Position numbers and translations under genes: made by a program. Shown piece after piece: positions 48,601 through 60,027 of a stretch of DNA of 64,000 nucleotides. Numbering within the stretch: position 1 is the stretch's first letter; every line of letters begins with the position of its first letter. Source of the stretch: Arsenophonus endosymbiont of Aleurodicus dispersus (GTDB taxonomy: Bacteria; Pseudomonadota; Gammaproteobacteria; Enterobacterales; Enterobacteriaceae); NCBI RefSeq assembly GCF_900343015.1, contig NZ_LR025108.1:558001-622000 (forward strand), in the 5' to 3' direction. The notes under the pieces were generated by a model, which saw only the letters and a list, made by a program, of their open reading frames with translations, was not told where the DNA came from and did no database searches.

Positions 48601-49152
48601 TTAACAAATATTTTTTAGATAGCGTTGAGTATAAAATAGTGCGCTGATATTTCTTGCTTCATTAAAATCTTTAACATCAAGTAGTTGCATCATATTTGCC
48701 AGTGGCCAACGAATTTGCTCTAGTGGTTCTGGTTCATCGCCTTCTAGTTTTTCTTCATATAGATTTTGTGCAATAAATATATTCATTTTGCTGGAAAAAT
48801 AGGCTGGTGATATTGTTAGTTTAGCTAGTAATTCAACATGTTTTGCGCCATAACCAATTTCTTCTTTTAATTCTCTTATAGCAGCTTGTATGGAAGTTTC
48901 TTCTTTATTAATTGCCCCTTTGGGAAAACCTAGTTCATATTCTTCAATACCAACAGCATATTCACGAATTAAAATTAGTTCATTATTAATTACAGGAACG
49001 ATTAATACGGCTTCATTTATTGTTGGCTGCATTCTTTCATAAATACGTTTAGTGCCATTGCTAAATTTAATATCAACAGACTGAATACGAAAAAGTTTAG
49101 ATTCAGCAATATTTTTTATATTTAATATTTGGGGTTTTTTGATTTGTTTCAT
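48601..49152 (-). CDS. nudE: ADP compounds hydrolase NudE (Nudix)
   Basis: NudE hydrolyses ADP-ribose, NADH and related ADP compounds. From ATG 49152 it has 183 residues, against 186 in E. coli; a TTG five codons earlier is not needed, and AGGAC lies upstream of the ATG. The Nudix box is GAINKEETSIQAAIRELKEE followed by IGYG, with GX5EX7REXXEE intact. FPKGAI, SSKMNIFIAQNLY and EGDEPEPLEQIRWPL match E. coli. Kept in E. coli relative order to aroK and divergent from igaA. Confidence 0.93.
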   Translation of the reverse strand: MKQIKKPQILNIKNIAESKLFRIQSVDIKFSNGTKRIYERMQPTINEAVLIVPVINNELILIREYAVGIEEYELGFPKGAINKEETSIQAAIRELKEEIGYGAKHVELLAKLTISPAYFSSKMNIFIAQNLYEEKLEGDEPEPLEQIRWPLANMMQLLDVKDFNEARNISALFYTQRYLKNIC

Positions 49153-49170
49153 ATGCTGTGTCCTAGACAA

Positions 49171-49456
49171 AATTTGTTGAATAGATAATAACTTTTTATA
49201 TTAATAAAAAGGATATGATTTTAATTTTTTGCTGAAATCAATTGTCATTAAATATATTTTTTTAGTGATAATATATCAATAAATTTAGCCATAGGTGATG
49301 ATTATCATTAGTATAATTTTATTATATTAATAATTAATTGAACTACTATGTTATTCACATGGATAATGAATAAATCGTAACTCATTCTTATTAAGATGAA
49401 AATAAGAAAACATAGTAGTAACTATTTTATTTAGGGCTAGTGAAATAGTAGTTTTT
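49171..49456. other. Intergenic region upstream of nudE
   Basis: Divergent spacer between nudE and the igaA-like remnant; no clear promoter stands out from the AT-rich background. Confidence 0.4.
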
Positions 49457-50010
49457 ATGCACAGGAATGATTATTTATATCATGGGTGTAAAGAAGCTTA
49501 CCTTTTTAATATTGTTTATTTTAATTATTTGCTTGTTTATATTGGTGGTTATGAAAGTAAAAATGATCTACATAGATTACTATTCTTAATACAAGCTAAT
49601 TTTCTTACGTCTGATGAATATCAGATAATTTGTCGCTATAGATGAAATTTAATAAAGATAAAACAAAAACCACTTGGTCAGATGAATAAATAAATGTTTT
49701 AGCAACTGAAAATAATATTTACTTATGTGCTACTAAGTCCAGCATTAGTTATTACGACTGGTAAAAATAAATCTGAAATGATAATTGCTATTTTTTTCTT
49801 GGTTAATATTATTTTGCGGATAAACTTTTATTATTGGGGTTTATCTTCTTTATCGATTATAGGTTATTGCATATCTTGGGGGGCGATGATTGCATTAATA
49901 TCAAGTAAATCGTTAATTAGCATCTGGTATATCTTACTTGGTAGGTTTTTTAAAAAGTACAGTACCTATAGAACAATAAAAGTGGCTGCTGTTAAAGCAG
50001 TTTACTGATT
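49457..50010 (+). pseudogene. igaA: Probable igaA/umoB N-terminal remnant
   Basis: IgaA is the inner-membrane brake on the Rcs stress phosphorelay. Two frames (49457-49645 and 49727-50008) fit its start. The first has a hydrophobic segment, then ANFLTSDEYQIICRY, similar to E. coli ADAQTRKLTPEERSAVENY. The second holds two or three hydrophobic segments (IIAIFFLVNIILRINF, LSIIGYCISWGAMIALI) like the IgaA membrane hairpin. Position and direction, divergent from nudE, match E. coli. The match is modest, and the remaining 500 codons are absent. Confidence 0.5.
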
Positions 50011-50256
50011 TTATCATTTCCCAAATGGGAAATATATTCAGCAATTTGTTTTGCGCGGTAGTAAAAAGCCTAATTATAGTAACAAGCTGTTAAAGATAGT
50101 TTGCAAAAATCTGGGTTATCTATTTTTTAGCTAAATATATTCAAAGACGAGCTTTTTAAGCGCGTATAATTAATACTTCATTAGAAGGCCGAATACATAT
50201 AATTTAATTATTTTGCTTTGCCTTGATTAACAACAGACGCATCTTTTGCTGCTATT

Positions 50257-50964
50257 TCAGTTTGATCGATCCCCAAGATAGTAGTGCTTACTAGGTTTCA
50301 TATTTTTATCAAATTCATATACCAGTGGAACGGCGGTTGGAATATTAAGTTCTAGTATCTCTTCTTCACTTATGTTATCTAGATGTTTTACTAATGCACG
50401 TAATGAATTACCGTGAGCAACAATAATGACTTTTTTACCTTTAGCAACTCCAGGTTTAATAACCTCTTCCCAATAAGGTACAACACGTTCAATTGTGGTA
50501 GCTAGACTTTCAGTGACAGGCAGCTCTGATGGTTTTAAATTTGCATAACGAGGATCTTTACCTGGATAACGAGGATCACTTTGAGTTAATTTTGGTGGTG
50601 TAATTTTCAAGCTACGACGCCATAGTTTCACTTGATTTTCACCATATTTTGCCGTAGTTTCTGCTTTATCTAACCCTTGTAGTGCACCATAATGACGTTC
50701 ATTTAGCCTCCAATTTTTTTCAACTGTTAGCCACTGTTGATCTATTTGATCTAAAATATTCCACAATGTGTGAATAGTACGTTTTAAAACTGATGTATAA
50801 GCATAGTCAAAAACAAAACCTTCTCTTTTTAAGAGAAGACCTGCGTCTGTTGCTTCTTCGCGGCCCTTATCGGAAAGTTCAATATCAGTCCAACCAGTGA
50901 ATCTGTTTTCTTTATTCCATTCGCTTTCGCCGTGTCTTATCATAACCAGCTTAGTTACTGCCAT
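50257..50964 (-). CDS. gpmA: 2,3-bisphosphoglycerate-dependent phosphoglycerate mutase, tail truncated
   Basis: GpmA interconverts 3- and 2-phosphoglycerate in glycolysis. The catalytic RHGESEWN (phospho-histidine near residue 11), [25 protein letters not shown] and [14 protein letters not shown] are intact. The frame stops at 235 residues after YYLGDRSN; E. coli has 250. Just downstream, in another frame, [17 protein letters not shown] followed by TAA (ending at 50208) is the normal C-terminal tail, so a small insertion or deletion near 50260 cut it off. In this family the flexible tail closes over the active site and aids mutase activity, so the enzyme may be weakened rather than dead. Confidence 0.93.
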   Translation of the reverse strand: MAVTKLVMIRHGESEWNKENRFTGWTDIELSDKGREEATDAGLLLKREGFVFDYAYTSVLKRTIHTLWNILDQIDQQWLTVEKNWRLNERHYGALQGLDKAETTAKYGENQVKLWRRSLKITPPKLTQSDPRYPGKDPRYANLKPSELPVTESLATTIERVVPYWEEVIKPGVAKGKKVIIVAHGNSLRALVKHLDNISEEEILELNIPTAVPLVYEFDKNMKPSKHYYLGDRSN

Positions 50965-51744
50965 AATTTAAATTCCTATTAGGACATTCATTAAAATCGA
51001 TTTGCATTATTATATTATTCGTGTAACTTAACAACTAACTGATAGTAGTTTTTACCCTGTTTAGTAAGAATAAGAACAACAATGATTTAACCTGCTCATC
51101 ATTAAATTAGTTGCTCAATACCGAAAATTTACTATTTTGCTATATTTATAAATAAATATTATTTAAGCATCTTTAGCTTGCTCTTGCTAGTGCTAGATCA
51201 AGCTCTTTTGTTAAATAATTTAAGTTATTAAAATATCCTAAATAGGATATTTAGGTTGCCTAGACGATAAAATATTAAGTTATAACGATGATTATTTTGC
51301 TCGAAAAATACTTTAATAGGTTATATGATATATGTATAAATATTTTTGAAAAATAGAGCCATTGAGCTTCTTTTTTTTTACTAGTAAACCCTATCTATAT
51401 CTGGTGGCCTTTACTTCACTATAGCAGTAAAAAAACATAGAGTACCCACATTCTTTAATTGATAAGCCTTATCGTGTTGCTCCAGCTTATATTGATGCTT
51501 TTTTGCAGTAAAATACCCATAAATTTATCTTACCTCCCTTCAACACCAGTTTTATTAGAAAATAACCAATCAAACTTCTCCTATAAATTTTTATCCAAAA
51601 TAGATACAAGTAGATTTAAAATCTGTATTCATACAATTTCATTTAGTTTTCACTTACTGTAATAAAAAAGTTTTTATATATTATATCTTCTGTATAGAAT
51701 CAATGATTGATAATTTATTACTTGTTAATATATATAAATAATAT
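50965..51744. other. Decayed spacer upstream of gpmA
   Basis: About 0.8 kb with no supported gene. A 67-residue plus-strand frame at 51459-51662 has no conserved feature and is probably chance. Confidence 0.5.
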
Positions 51745-53010
51745 ATTTCATGGTTACTGATATCCAGTAAAATAAACAAGAAAGTATAATATAAATCGGC
51801 AATGTAAATAACCAAGCCAGTAATATATTTTAAAATTTTTTAACTTGTATACCACCATCAAGAACCATTGTACCTCTTCTAGCAGAAGATAGAACTTGTG
51901 TTGTTGATACCGGCATACAAAACTGGCAACACCAATGGAAACTACAGCAGTAACTTGGGCAGAAACACCTTGATGAGCATAACCAGTAAAGTGCAATAAT
52001 AATCAACAGTGGTGCATATTCTACTGTATTAAGTAAATCATTACTTAAGTTACGCAAAAAAAAAACGTGCATCAGAATAGAATGTCTCTGGTAGTTTAGC
52101 TACATTGTATCGGATAAGCACATTAATAATCTACGCATTTGATTACGTTGCTCATGGTTTAGTGCTGAATAACTTTGAATATCCGTCAACATCAGTGATA
52201 TCTGTTTTATTAATAGGACGTGAATTATCACAATGGAATTTATCATCTAAAATTTCTCACCCAGACTCTGGTTATCACTTATTAACAATATGGTTTACCG
52301 CTGACTGATGTTCTTCATAATAATGTTGAAGATGCACTATCGCGTCATGAGTACGAGTTATATCATATTAAGCACAAACCAAGCTAGCTGGTGCCACTCC
52401 AATTAACACCATACCCTTCTTCATTAGCGCCATGGAAAAAACTGACGCAGCAGATAAAATCAATAAGTTGGTGTCCTTTTACCATCTTTCTTCTCTCGCT
52501 CTGCTGTAAATGAATATGATGATGTTTTTGTGTACCACTACAATAAAAGCATAAAAAGAAAATTAGCCATTATGCGATAACAAAACCAATAGCAGGAGAA
52601 AGAATGATGGAAAGAAATTATTTTGGGAATGTTTAATGCATTCACTCACTATAGAGGAGTAAGTTACTAATGCATTGGTTAAACTAACCCCAATAATGGG
52701 GCCTATTAATGTATGGGAACTTAATTCTAAATACCAGGTACCTCAATTCAAAATAATAGCCGCCAATAACCTGGAAAACCCCATTGCTCGGCTATGAGCG
52801 AGCAGAGCTTACATTAAAGAGAAAATCTATTGGTTGGTAATAAATGTACAATCGCATAAGCAACAGTCAAGCCACCTAAAATAACTCAAAAAAAGTAAAA
52901 AAAACTAGCCATAAAAACGGCAAATTTAGCTCCACCGTTGCATTTGTGGATGGAACGAACCCATTAATTGCGCTAGTATTCTGTGTAAAAATCTAACCCA
53001 GTAAATAATC
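51745..53010 (-). pseudogene. pitA: pitA remnant (low-affinity phosphate transporter)
   Basis: PitA is the proton-coupled metal-phosphate transporter of the inner membrane. Pieces in order from the right are AINGFVPSTNATV (E. coli AINGFHDTANAVATV), GGLTVAYAIVHLLPTN, ALNIPKII, FHGANEEGYGV, ITRTHDAI, NDLLNTVEYAPLLIIIAL, HQGVSAQVTAVVSIGVASF, PVSTTQVLSSARRGTMVLDGG and NILLAWLFTLPIYIILS. Many stops and shifts intervene, and parts are missing, but the whole gene can be traced end to end. It is the best preserved dead gene here. Confidence 0.9.
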
Positions 53011-53473
53011 GTATCGGCTATTTTGTCTAGCCAATTTAGGCCCAAAATGGTTAAAAGTACTGATATTGGATGGATCATGGTAAACGTGGGTAGAAAATTT
53101 TTATGGTATCGGACTATTTTGTGATGCTAGCAGTAGTCACTATCAGTGCATGCCACTCATGTAAAGATGATATGCTACCTTACCTTTGCACCACTTAGTG
53201 TTGGTTGGTTTGCACGAGGTATTGATTCACTCTGTAGTTAATGATGTTATGTACGTTTATATAATATGTTGGTATGGTCAGTGGTTTTATACCCTAGAGT
53301 GGTTAAGGTAAGAACAATTAATTATTTTTACCTGTATTTTGATTTTTAATGAAAATTAATTAAGCATTGATCCAATGTAGTGAAGATTAAAATATAAATG
53401 TAAGTTAGTAGACTTTTGATAAGTATATTTATCGGCTAGATCCTACTGATGACTAAATAGAACCTGGTTTTAA
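53011..53473. other. Spacer between pitA remnant and tpiA
   Basis: No gene recognised. It probably contains the former pitA promoter region and decayed neighbours. Confidence 0.4.
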
Positions 53474-54253
53474 TTACGATAGGTAAACAGTTTTTTTCGC
53501 TGTCACAGCGGCGTTAATAATAGTCGCAAAGTCATCTGCTTTTAGCGATGCTCCGCCAACTAATGCGCCATCAATGTCTGGTTGACTGAAAAGCTCAGCA
53601 GCATTGCTGGTAGTAACAGATCCGCCATACTGAATAATGACTTGTTCGGCAATGGCTGAATCTTGCTTAGCAAGATGGTAACGAATATATTTATGCACCG
53701 CTTGCGCCTGGGTGGGGGTAGCTGATTTACCGGTGCCAATTGCCCAAATCGGTTCATAAGCAATAACACTGTTTTCAAATGCTGAGGCACCTAAAGTATT
53801 TAATACCGCATCGATTTGATGAGTGCAGACTTGTTTAGTTTTGCCAGTGCTATTTTCTTCTTTAGATTCACCAATACAAAGTACTGGTGTTAATCCTTGC
53901 GATTTTAACACTGCAAATTTCTTGGCGATAAATTCATCGCTTTCTTTATGATAAGTTCTATGGTCAGAGTGACCGATAATAATATATTTTGCGCCAATAT
54001 CTTTCAGCATCTCTGCTGAAGTATAACCTGTAAAAGCGCCAGATAGATTGACGTCAACATCTTGGGCGCCCAGTGCTATCTTGCTACCAGTTAAAGCTTG
54101 TTTTGCTTGTGCAAGGTAAAGCGCTGGTGGTGCAATGGCAACATTACAGCCCGAGACGCTATTTAATTTATTACGTAAATTTCTAATCAGTTCTTTAACC
54201 ATTTTTGTACTACCATTGAGTTTCCAGTTACCCATAACTAATGGATGCCGCAT
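53474..54253 (-). CDS. tpiA: Triosephosphate isomerase
   Basis: TpiA interconverts dihydroxyacetone phosphate and glyceraldehyde 3-phosphate. ATG 54253 has GGAGGG upstream and gives 259 residues (E. coli 255). Catalytic Lys11 (GNWKLNG), His95 and Glu167 ([13 protein letters not shown]) are present, as is [13 protein letters not shown]. The near-universal motif GHSERR around His95 reads GHSDHR: Glu97 is Asp (codon at 53963-53965) and Arg98 is His. Both positions are strongly conserved in the family, so reduced activity or a compensated active site is likely. Downstream of fpr as in E. coli. Confidence 0.96.
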   Translation of the reverse strand: MRHPLVMGNWKLNGSTKMVKELIRNLRNKLNSVSGCNVAIAPPALYLAQAKQALTGSKIALGAQDVDVNLSGAFTGYTSAEMLKDIGAKYIIIGHSDHRTYHKESDEFIAKKFAVLKSQGLTPVLCIGESKEENSTGKTKQVCTHQIDAVLNTLGASAFENSVIAYEPIWAIGTGKSATPTQAQAVHKYIRYHLAKQDSAIAEQVIIQYGGSVTTSNAAELFSQPDIDGALVGGASLKADDFATIINAAVTAKKTVYLS

Positions 54254-54754
54254 GTTTCCCTCCAACTAAAAAATATTTATTAATAAATGAGATAAAGACA
54301 ATTTATCCTTATTTTTTTTATGTAAAAGCATAGTATTATGTGTTATGTTATCATTATTGAGTGAAAGTAAAACCTGTTCACTAGCGCAAGTAATCATGTT
54401 ATTTTTGCTTTTTAATAAAATATCACGGATGGCGTCTACTATGAAAAAACCAGCATCAAATACTAAGGCTAATGTTAACTCAAATTTTAGCTTCTAAATT
54501 TTCATCATTGTTACTCATCAGTATTAATTTCATCGATATTAAGTTTGTCAATTTTTTGCTATTTTCTTTTTGGGGTTATTGGCCGCAATTTTTGCTAACC
54601 ATCTTGGTGGAGGAAGATTTATAACTTTGTTTATTGTTAATTTTTTTAAGATGGTGGTAGTTTTAAAGGGTTAAATAAATCAAAAATTTATGGTAAAAAC
54701 TAAGCAAGCTGACTATCTAACTATCTCAGCTAATTACGTTTTGGTTACTGTTTT
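54254..54754. other. Spacer between fpr and tpiA
   Basis: E. coli has yiiQ and yiiR here. I see no convincing piece of either. A plus-strand frame near 54440 (MKKPASNTKANVNSNFSF) is short and unassigned. Confidence 0.4.
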
Positions 54755-55501
54755 TTACCAATATTGTTCACTAGTAATTTGACCAACTTTACGGTGTAAG
54801 TGTTTATTCATTCCTCTTTGTGTTTTTAGTAGCTGTTGAGTATCTTTAACCATTTGTGGATTACCACAAAGCATGATATGGCTAGTTAAGGGATCAATTT
54901 TTGCCTTTACTGTCTGTTCTAGTTGCCCGCTTTCAATTAGTGCTGGAATGCGACCGGTAAGTGAGTCAGTTTTTTTTTCTCGACTTACAATGGTTTGTAT
55001 CTTCAATTTTCCACGATATTTTTTCTCAAGTTTTTTCATTAATAGTAAGTAACTTAGATCTTCAGCGTAACGTACCGCATGTACCAGGATCATGTTTTTA
55101 AATCGATTTAAGTTTTCGCCAAATTGTAAAATGGATAAGAAAGGACCAATTGCGGTACCTGTCGCTAGCATCCAAAGTGTTTTACAATCAGGCAGTTTTT
55201 CTAATATAAAACACCCGGCGGCCTCTTCAGAGACATAGATAGTATCCCCAGGTTTTAATGCTTCAAGATGTGGACTAATTTTTCCTTCTTGTACAGTGAC
55301 AATATAGAATTCTAATTGGTTATCATTGGGTGCATTAACATAAGAATAGGCGCGTTGAATACGCTGGCCATTTATTTCTAACGCAAGTTTAGAATATTGC
55401 CCGGCAATAAATTGTTTAATTGGCGCTTCGATGATTAAACTAAATAATGAGTCTGTCCATTTGTGGTTTTTAATAATTATTCCTGTTACCCAATTTGCCA
55501 T
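54755..55501 (-). CDS. fpr: Ferredoxin/flavodoxin-NADP+ reductase
   Basis: Fpr is the FAD enzyme that reduces flavodoxin and ferredoxin with NADPH, supplying radical-SAM enzymes and redox repair. From ATG 55501 (GGGAGC upstream) it has 248 residues, the E. coli length. FAD binding RAYSYVNAP, the NADP part LATGTAIGPFLSILQ, ARYAEDLSYL-like segment VRYAEDLSYL, and the C-terminal MLCGNPQMVKDTQ are all present. The protein ends SEQYW, close to E. coli AEHYW, with the terminal aromatic stacking on FAD. Confidence 0.96.
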   Translation of the reverse strand: MANWVTGIIIKNHKWTDSLFSLIIEAPIKQFIAGQYSKLALEINGQRIQRAYSYVNAPNDNQLEFYIVTVQEGKISPHLEALKPGDTIYVSEEAAGCFILEKLPDCKTLWMLATGTAIGPFLSILQFGENLNRFKNMILVHAVRYAEDLSYLLLMKKLEKKYRGKLKIQTIVSREKKTDSLTGRIPALIESGQLEQTVKAKIDPLTSHIMLCGNPQMVKDTQQLLKTQRGMNKHLHRKVGQITSEQYW

Positions 55502-57894
55502 ACTACTTGCTCCCAATATATAAAATAAATGGTTAATTTTTAGTTATATTATGCCAAATATAGGCATAATAATTATTAAGTTAAATTATGACTATTTCAT
55601 TATGTCAGTTATGTTTATAACATAGGTTAATTGAATTTAATTATTTTTCTATATAATTAAATTCATTAACAAGAACTTTTTTATAATTTGTTCTATTAAT
55701 TGATATTAACGTATAATTTGATGTGGTAATGAATAATATATTCACTAGTTTTATATAAACTATATTACAGACAGTATCCTTTATTGCTGTATATACCGTA
55801 AAAATTTATACTAATTGTTATAGATATCAGGAAGCATTTGTTATATTCACTACCAGTGATAAATAGGTTAAGGTACTTGAAAAAATTGACTAAACTTAGT
55901 TCTTCACAGTTTAGGCGCCTGTTTATTGATTGATGCATAATCAATAAATGAAGCTGCCTCTGTTATTTATTAGAACAAATACTGAAACACAATAGGCTAT
56001 ACTACATAAAATTAGAGTCTCTTTATCATAGATAAGATAAAAAAACTAACTAAATGCAAGCCTTTCTGTAAAAAATAGGTCTTAGGATGCCTATTATATT
56101 ATCGGAGAATCATTTTTTTTTAGCTTTTAAGCTCCCCGTTACATACCACTATTATAAGTGCGTGTTTATCACTGATGCAAAAAACTGATTATAGATACTT
56201 ATTTTAGCTCTAGTTCTCGATATTACCAAAATGTTGCCAATTAATTCTTTTACTGTTCTTAGTCTAAGATAACTCATTTTTTGCTCTTCCGTCAATTTTT
56301 ATATTTGTTTATGCCTAAATTACGTTCATGTAAACAGTGTGCCTATAGGTTATTCTGGTTAGTCATATTTTGTTAAACTTAAAGCGATAACATTTTTTAT
56401 TTATCCCTGCTCAGTATAAGCAATTGCTGCTGTTGATAATCATAGCTCGGATGGGTTTCACTGCTGGTGCATAGCCGCCTGTCCTTTTCATCAGCTATTG
56501 CTGTCTTTTCAGAATCATGAAATTGTTACTCCTTGAGCCGATGGTATTGGTTCAATTGTTCTTCTGGCGCAAAGAAGGGTTTATAGAAAATAAAGCTAAG
56601 GCAATTTTTCTCCGCATCCGCAAATAATACGAGGTTGCAGAACTTGCTACTAAACACGAATTTGAATATTTACTTAAATACAGAGAGTCTCATTTTGAGA
56701 AAGTTTAAGTTCAGATTTACGATTTTCATAAGTACTTATCAACCGGAATAGTCAATGTGATACATAATATTAATAATTTTCATCAAGATATTTAAAATGG
56801 CTTTTATGAACTAATTTGAAAATTAACCGTCATATTAGGTGGTTAATACGCGCAGTAGCAGTAGACTGGCGAGCTTACAGCTATTATTAAACTTGTTAAC
56901 AGATTAAATCTGCGTTGGTATAACGATACTTGATAATTCATTTTCTTTTAACTAAACCATTGATACATTGTAATTACAGTTAGGTTTAATTCTTATTGAT
57001 TGGTGTTTGTGGTTATAAATTTTTGCGATCTTCTAGCTCTTGCAAAATATCTTGAATTTTTGCCAGTGGTACAGTCACCGATTGATAACAAATATTTAGG
57101 TGTTTATTGTCATTATTTTGACTTATTTATGTATTCCAATCAACTTTTTGCTATAACGTCATAGATAGTGGTAATTAGATTAAGAATTGACTAAATTCAT
57201 TCTCGTGCAATCAAAGTTGCCTATCAGTTGCCATTTGTCCGCTGGGTATAAAATAGACAGCGTAGCTAACTTTGCAATATCACCATTATTTATCTATCAC
57301 TAATCAGTCTGGACTGAGATTAACTATAATCAAAAAATCCGCTATTAATTACGTCAATAAAATTTATTTTTTGATATACCTTTCTTGCTATTGGTTCTAT
57401 CTAGTGTCCGCGTAAAAATTGCAATCTGCAGTGTAGTGTTCCAAAGTTTTTGGTAAAGGAACAAAAGTGGCGTTAAGTTTAGCAAGGTAGATAGTAATAT
57501 GCTAACTACTCAGAAATGATAGGTAATTTTATCATGAAGTTGTAAAGTATATTTTTAGTGATAATACCATTCACTAATAATATTTTTGGCCTTATTACCA
57601 AGTTGCTTATAAGTGATAGTTTAAAATTTAGGGCATAATTTTATAAAATTATGATTAGTTTTAGGTTCAATGATGTAGTGCTTAACGCGCTCGTATAGTA
57701 GGATAATTATAATATTATCAATGATATACACTAAACGCATAAAATTTTATTATTATTTTTTATACTAAATAAAAATAGCTTAATTATATAAGATAGCTTC
57801 ACGCATGTTCAATAATATAATTAGAGTATAAGTTTATGTAGGATAGTGATTGCTCTCAACTATCTGTTGATTAATGTTATGAGTTTGTTAATTA
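55502..57894. other. Long decayed region, 2.4 kb
   Basis: No supported gene. E. coli has glpX, glpK and glpF next to fpr; I could not recognise them. A minus-strand frame at about 57015-57085 reads SVTVPLAKIQDILQELEDRKNL and ends in a stop, which looks like the end of a once-real protein, but I cannot assign it. Confidence 0.4.
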
Positions 57895-57966
57895 CATCCC
57901 CTGCAGGAATCGAACCTACAATTAGCCCTTAGGAGTGGCTTGTTATATCCATTTAACTAAGAGGAT
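57895..57966 (-). tRNA. argW: tRNA-Arg (CCT), possibly decaying
   Basis: Anticodon CCT in CTCCTAA; it reads the AGG codon. The sequence is close to E. coli argW. The acceptor stem ATCCTCT/AGGGGAT pairs with one wobble and has swapped the first G-C pair for A-T. The anticodon stem AGCCA/GGGCT has one A-G mismatch. No CCA is encoded (the next bases are TAA), unlike the other tRNAs here, so the CCA enzyme would be needed. Confidence 0.85.
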
Positions 57967-58959
57967 ATAGATTTTTTAGTTTAAATTATTTTAACATATT
58001 ATTACTATTTAATTTTTATTAAAACAATTTATTTAATGTAATTAGTTTAATTTTATTGCTGATTACTGTCTTTGTGTTTAATTGATTTTATTTTTAGTGG
58101 TGTTATTTTAGAGATAATAATCGTTAAATTATTATTTAATAAAATATTGTTTCGTGCATTCTTTAATAATTTTTATTATTTAATTTATTTTTATATTTTA
58201 TATTACTTTCTTCTCTTTGAGAAGAATTTTTCTTGTTTATTTTAAACAATTTTTCATATAACTTGGCATTATTTATTTGTTTTTTTATTGTTAACCTATC
58301 TACTATAAGTATCTACGCCGACATTTATTTTAATTATTTTTTACCTATGATCTTAATCATCTAGTTAATTTTGGGCTAGAATAGGCTCTAAGTATGGTGA
58401 ATAATTTTCTACGCATTGATATTTATTAAGTAGGGATAGTCGGATATTCCATATCCAGCTACCAGCTATATCTAACCTTTGTAGATACGATATCTTTTTA
58501 GTTGCCGCAGGGTTTTGGTCTACGATAGATAAATATAGCCCAAGCAGCTATCGTGCGTGCTATGGAATAGGTGTGAAAATGCCATTATCATCAGCCAAAC
58601 CAGCACCAGCGATTTGTTTTCAATTCAAATAAGGTGCGTGCTAGCACTTTAGCACTGTATGTTGGTGATAAGCATAATCATAGTGTGGTGATGCAAGAAC
58701 TTGTACGCAAACTTATTTAAATTACTTTGTGCAAGTAAATATAGGTGTAATAGTGGTTAATAATTATAGATTATGAAGTCTGCCTGCATTGAATATGTCT
58801 ACTATTAGCAACACAATGAGGACGGTTGTTCAGAAATTAAATCTAAATATTAATCAAACAATGATATAGCAATTGGTACTGTGACTTCGTTGAACTGGTT
58901 GGTAAAAAAAAATATATTTTCGCTTTATGGTTATAAACCTGTAACTACTGGTTTTAATT
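57967..58959. other. Decayed region between two tRNA genes
   Basis: About 1 kb without a supported gene. A plus-strand frame at about 58630-58719 reads NKVRASTLALYVGDKHNHSV then VMQELVRKLI and a stop, which looks like a real protein C-terminus, but I cannot name the family. Confidence 0.35.
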
Positions 58960-59035
58960 TGGTGGGTCGTGCAGGATTTGAACCTGCGACCAATTGATTA
59001 AAAGTCAACTGCTCTACCGATTGAGCTAACGACCC
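58960..59035 (-). tRNA. lysT: tRNA-Lys (TTT)
   Basis: 76 bases with encoded CCA, anticodon TTT in CTTTTAA. The acceptor GGGTCGT/ACGACCC is perfect, and D, anticodon and T stems match E. coli tRNA-Lys almost base for base. Its wobble uridine is a target of the Tus relay encoded at 15.2-16.4 kb. The allele number is a guess because E. coli has several identical copies. Confidence 0.95.
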
Positions 59036-60027
59036 ATCTTCAGTTAACTTAGGTAATGGCCGAGTATATTACTTATTTTTGCTAAGGGTGCAATTGTTTT
59101 TTACTAAAAAAATTTAAATGCTTTTCTAGCAGACTAATTTCCCCGAATTAGATTGACAATAATTTATTATTTGCCAATTATGCCCTCTGGCTACCAGGAT
59201 CAACTTTTGATAAATAACATGTGCTTTATCATTTTAATAAGTATATTATGCACATTTGGGTTAATTAAGTTATTGTTAAACTACATAAAAAGCAGAATAA
59301 TCTTATTATTAGTTATTTAATCCTGAATCAATCAAAATGCATATCAATATCTTTTTATCGCTTAATAACTTAATTTAATTGATATTTTTTTCCTTAATTC
59401 CATAAATAAGGGTTGAGTGCTTTTCCCGTTAGCTTATCCAGCGCAGCGTACAGCTTCTTTAAGCTATATAAGGTACCATGGTTTCTGTACTTTAGCAACA
59501 AATGCACTGCTGGCAGCAAGCAGGTAAAAGGTTGCTTTAAAATTTTAGCGCCAATCTACATATATTTAAATGGCGAACAATTAATATGCTATTATCTAGT
59601 TATTACCTAAATATCAATTTATTTTTAGTACAATCAACAATTATTCTAATAACGAAATTAAATATTATTAATATTAGTTAAATTGAACATATGTGGTAAG
59701 TAATTAAAATAATTTAAATTAGTAGTACGAATGAGTAAATATCCAATTATTGGTATTTATAAATTTAATTTAAATAAAGGTATCTAACAGTAATTAGCGC
59801 AATCTTATCAAAAAAAAAAGATATCTATCTGCCAGATTATTTGCTCAATTCGTTGATATTTTGATAGTGGTTCATTTACTTTTCATAAAAATATCTTAGT
59901 TAATTTTTCTAAAATAGAATTACGTATAATGTGAGTCCTTACTTTCGTAGTGCTGGTTATTATTTCTAGTTAATATCGTTTGGTCTGTTGTTTATGTTTT
60001 ATGTTAATTTATTAATATAAATATCAT
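59036..60027. other. Gap between tRNA-Lys and plsB
   Basis: About 1 kb with no recognisable gene. The 65-residue frame at 59413-59610 has no conserved motif and is not supported. Confidence 0.5.

Noticed and set aside
51754-52072. Two 80-residue minus-strand frames that at first looked like a small membrane protein
   Set aside because: Both are frame-shifted pieces of the pitA C-terminus and were merged into that pseudogene.
55502-57894. glpX/glpK/glpF remnants expected from synteny beside fpr
   Set aside because: I compared the expected conserved blocks with the stretch and saw no convincing match, so I do not claim them.
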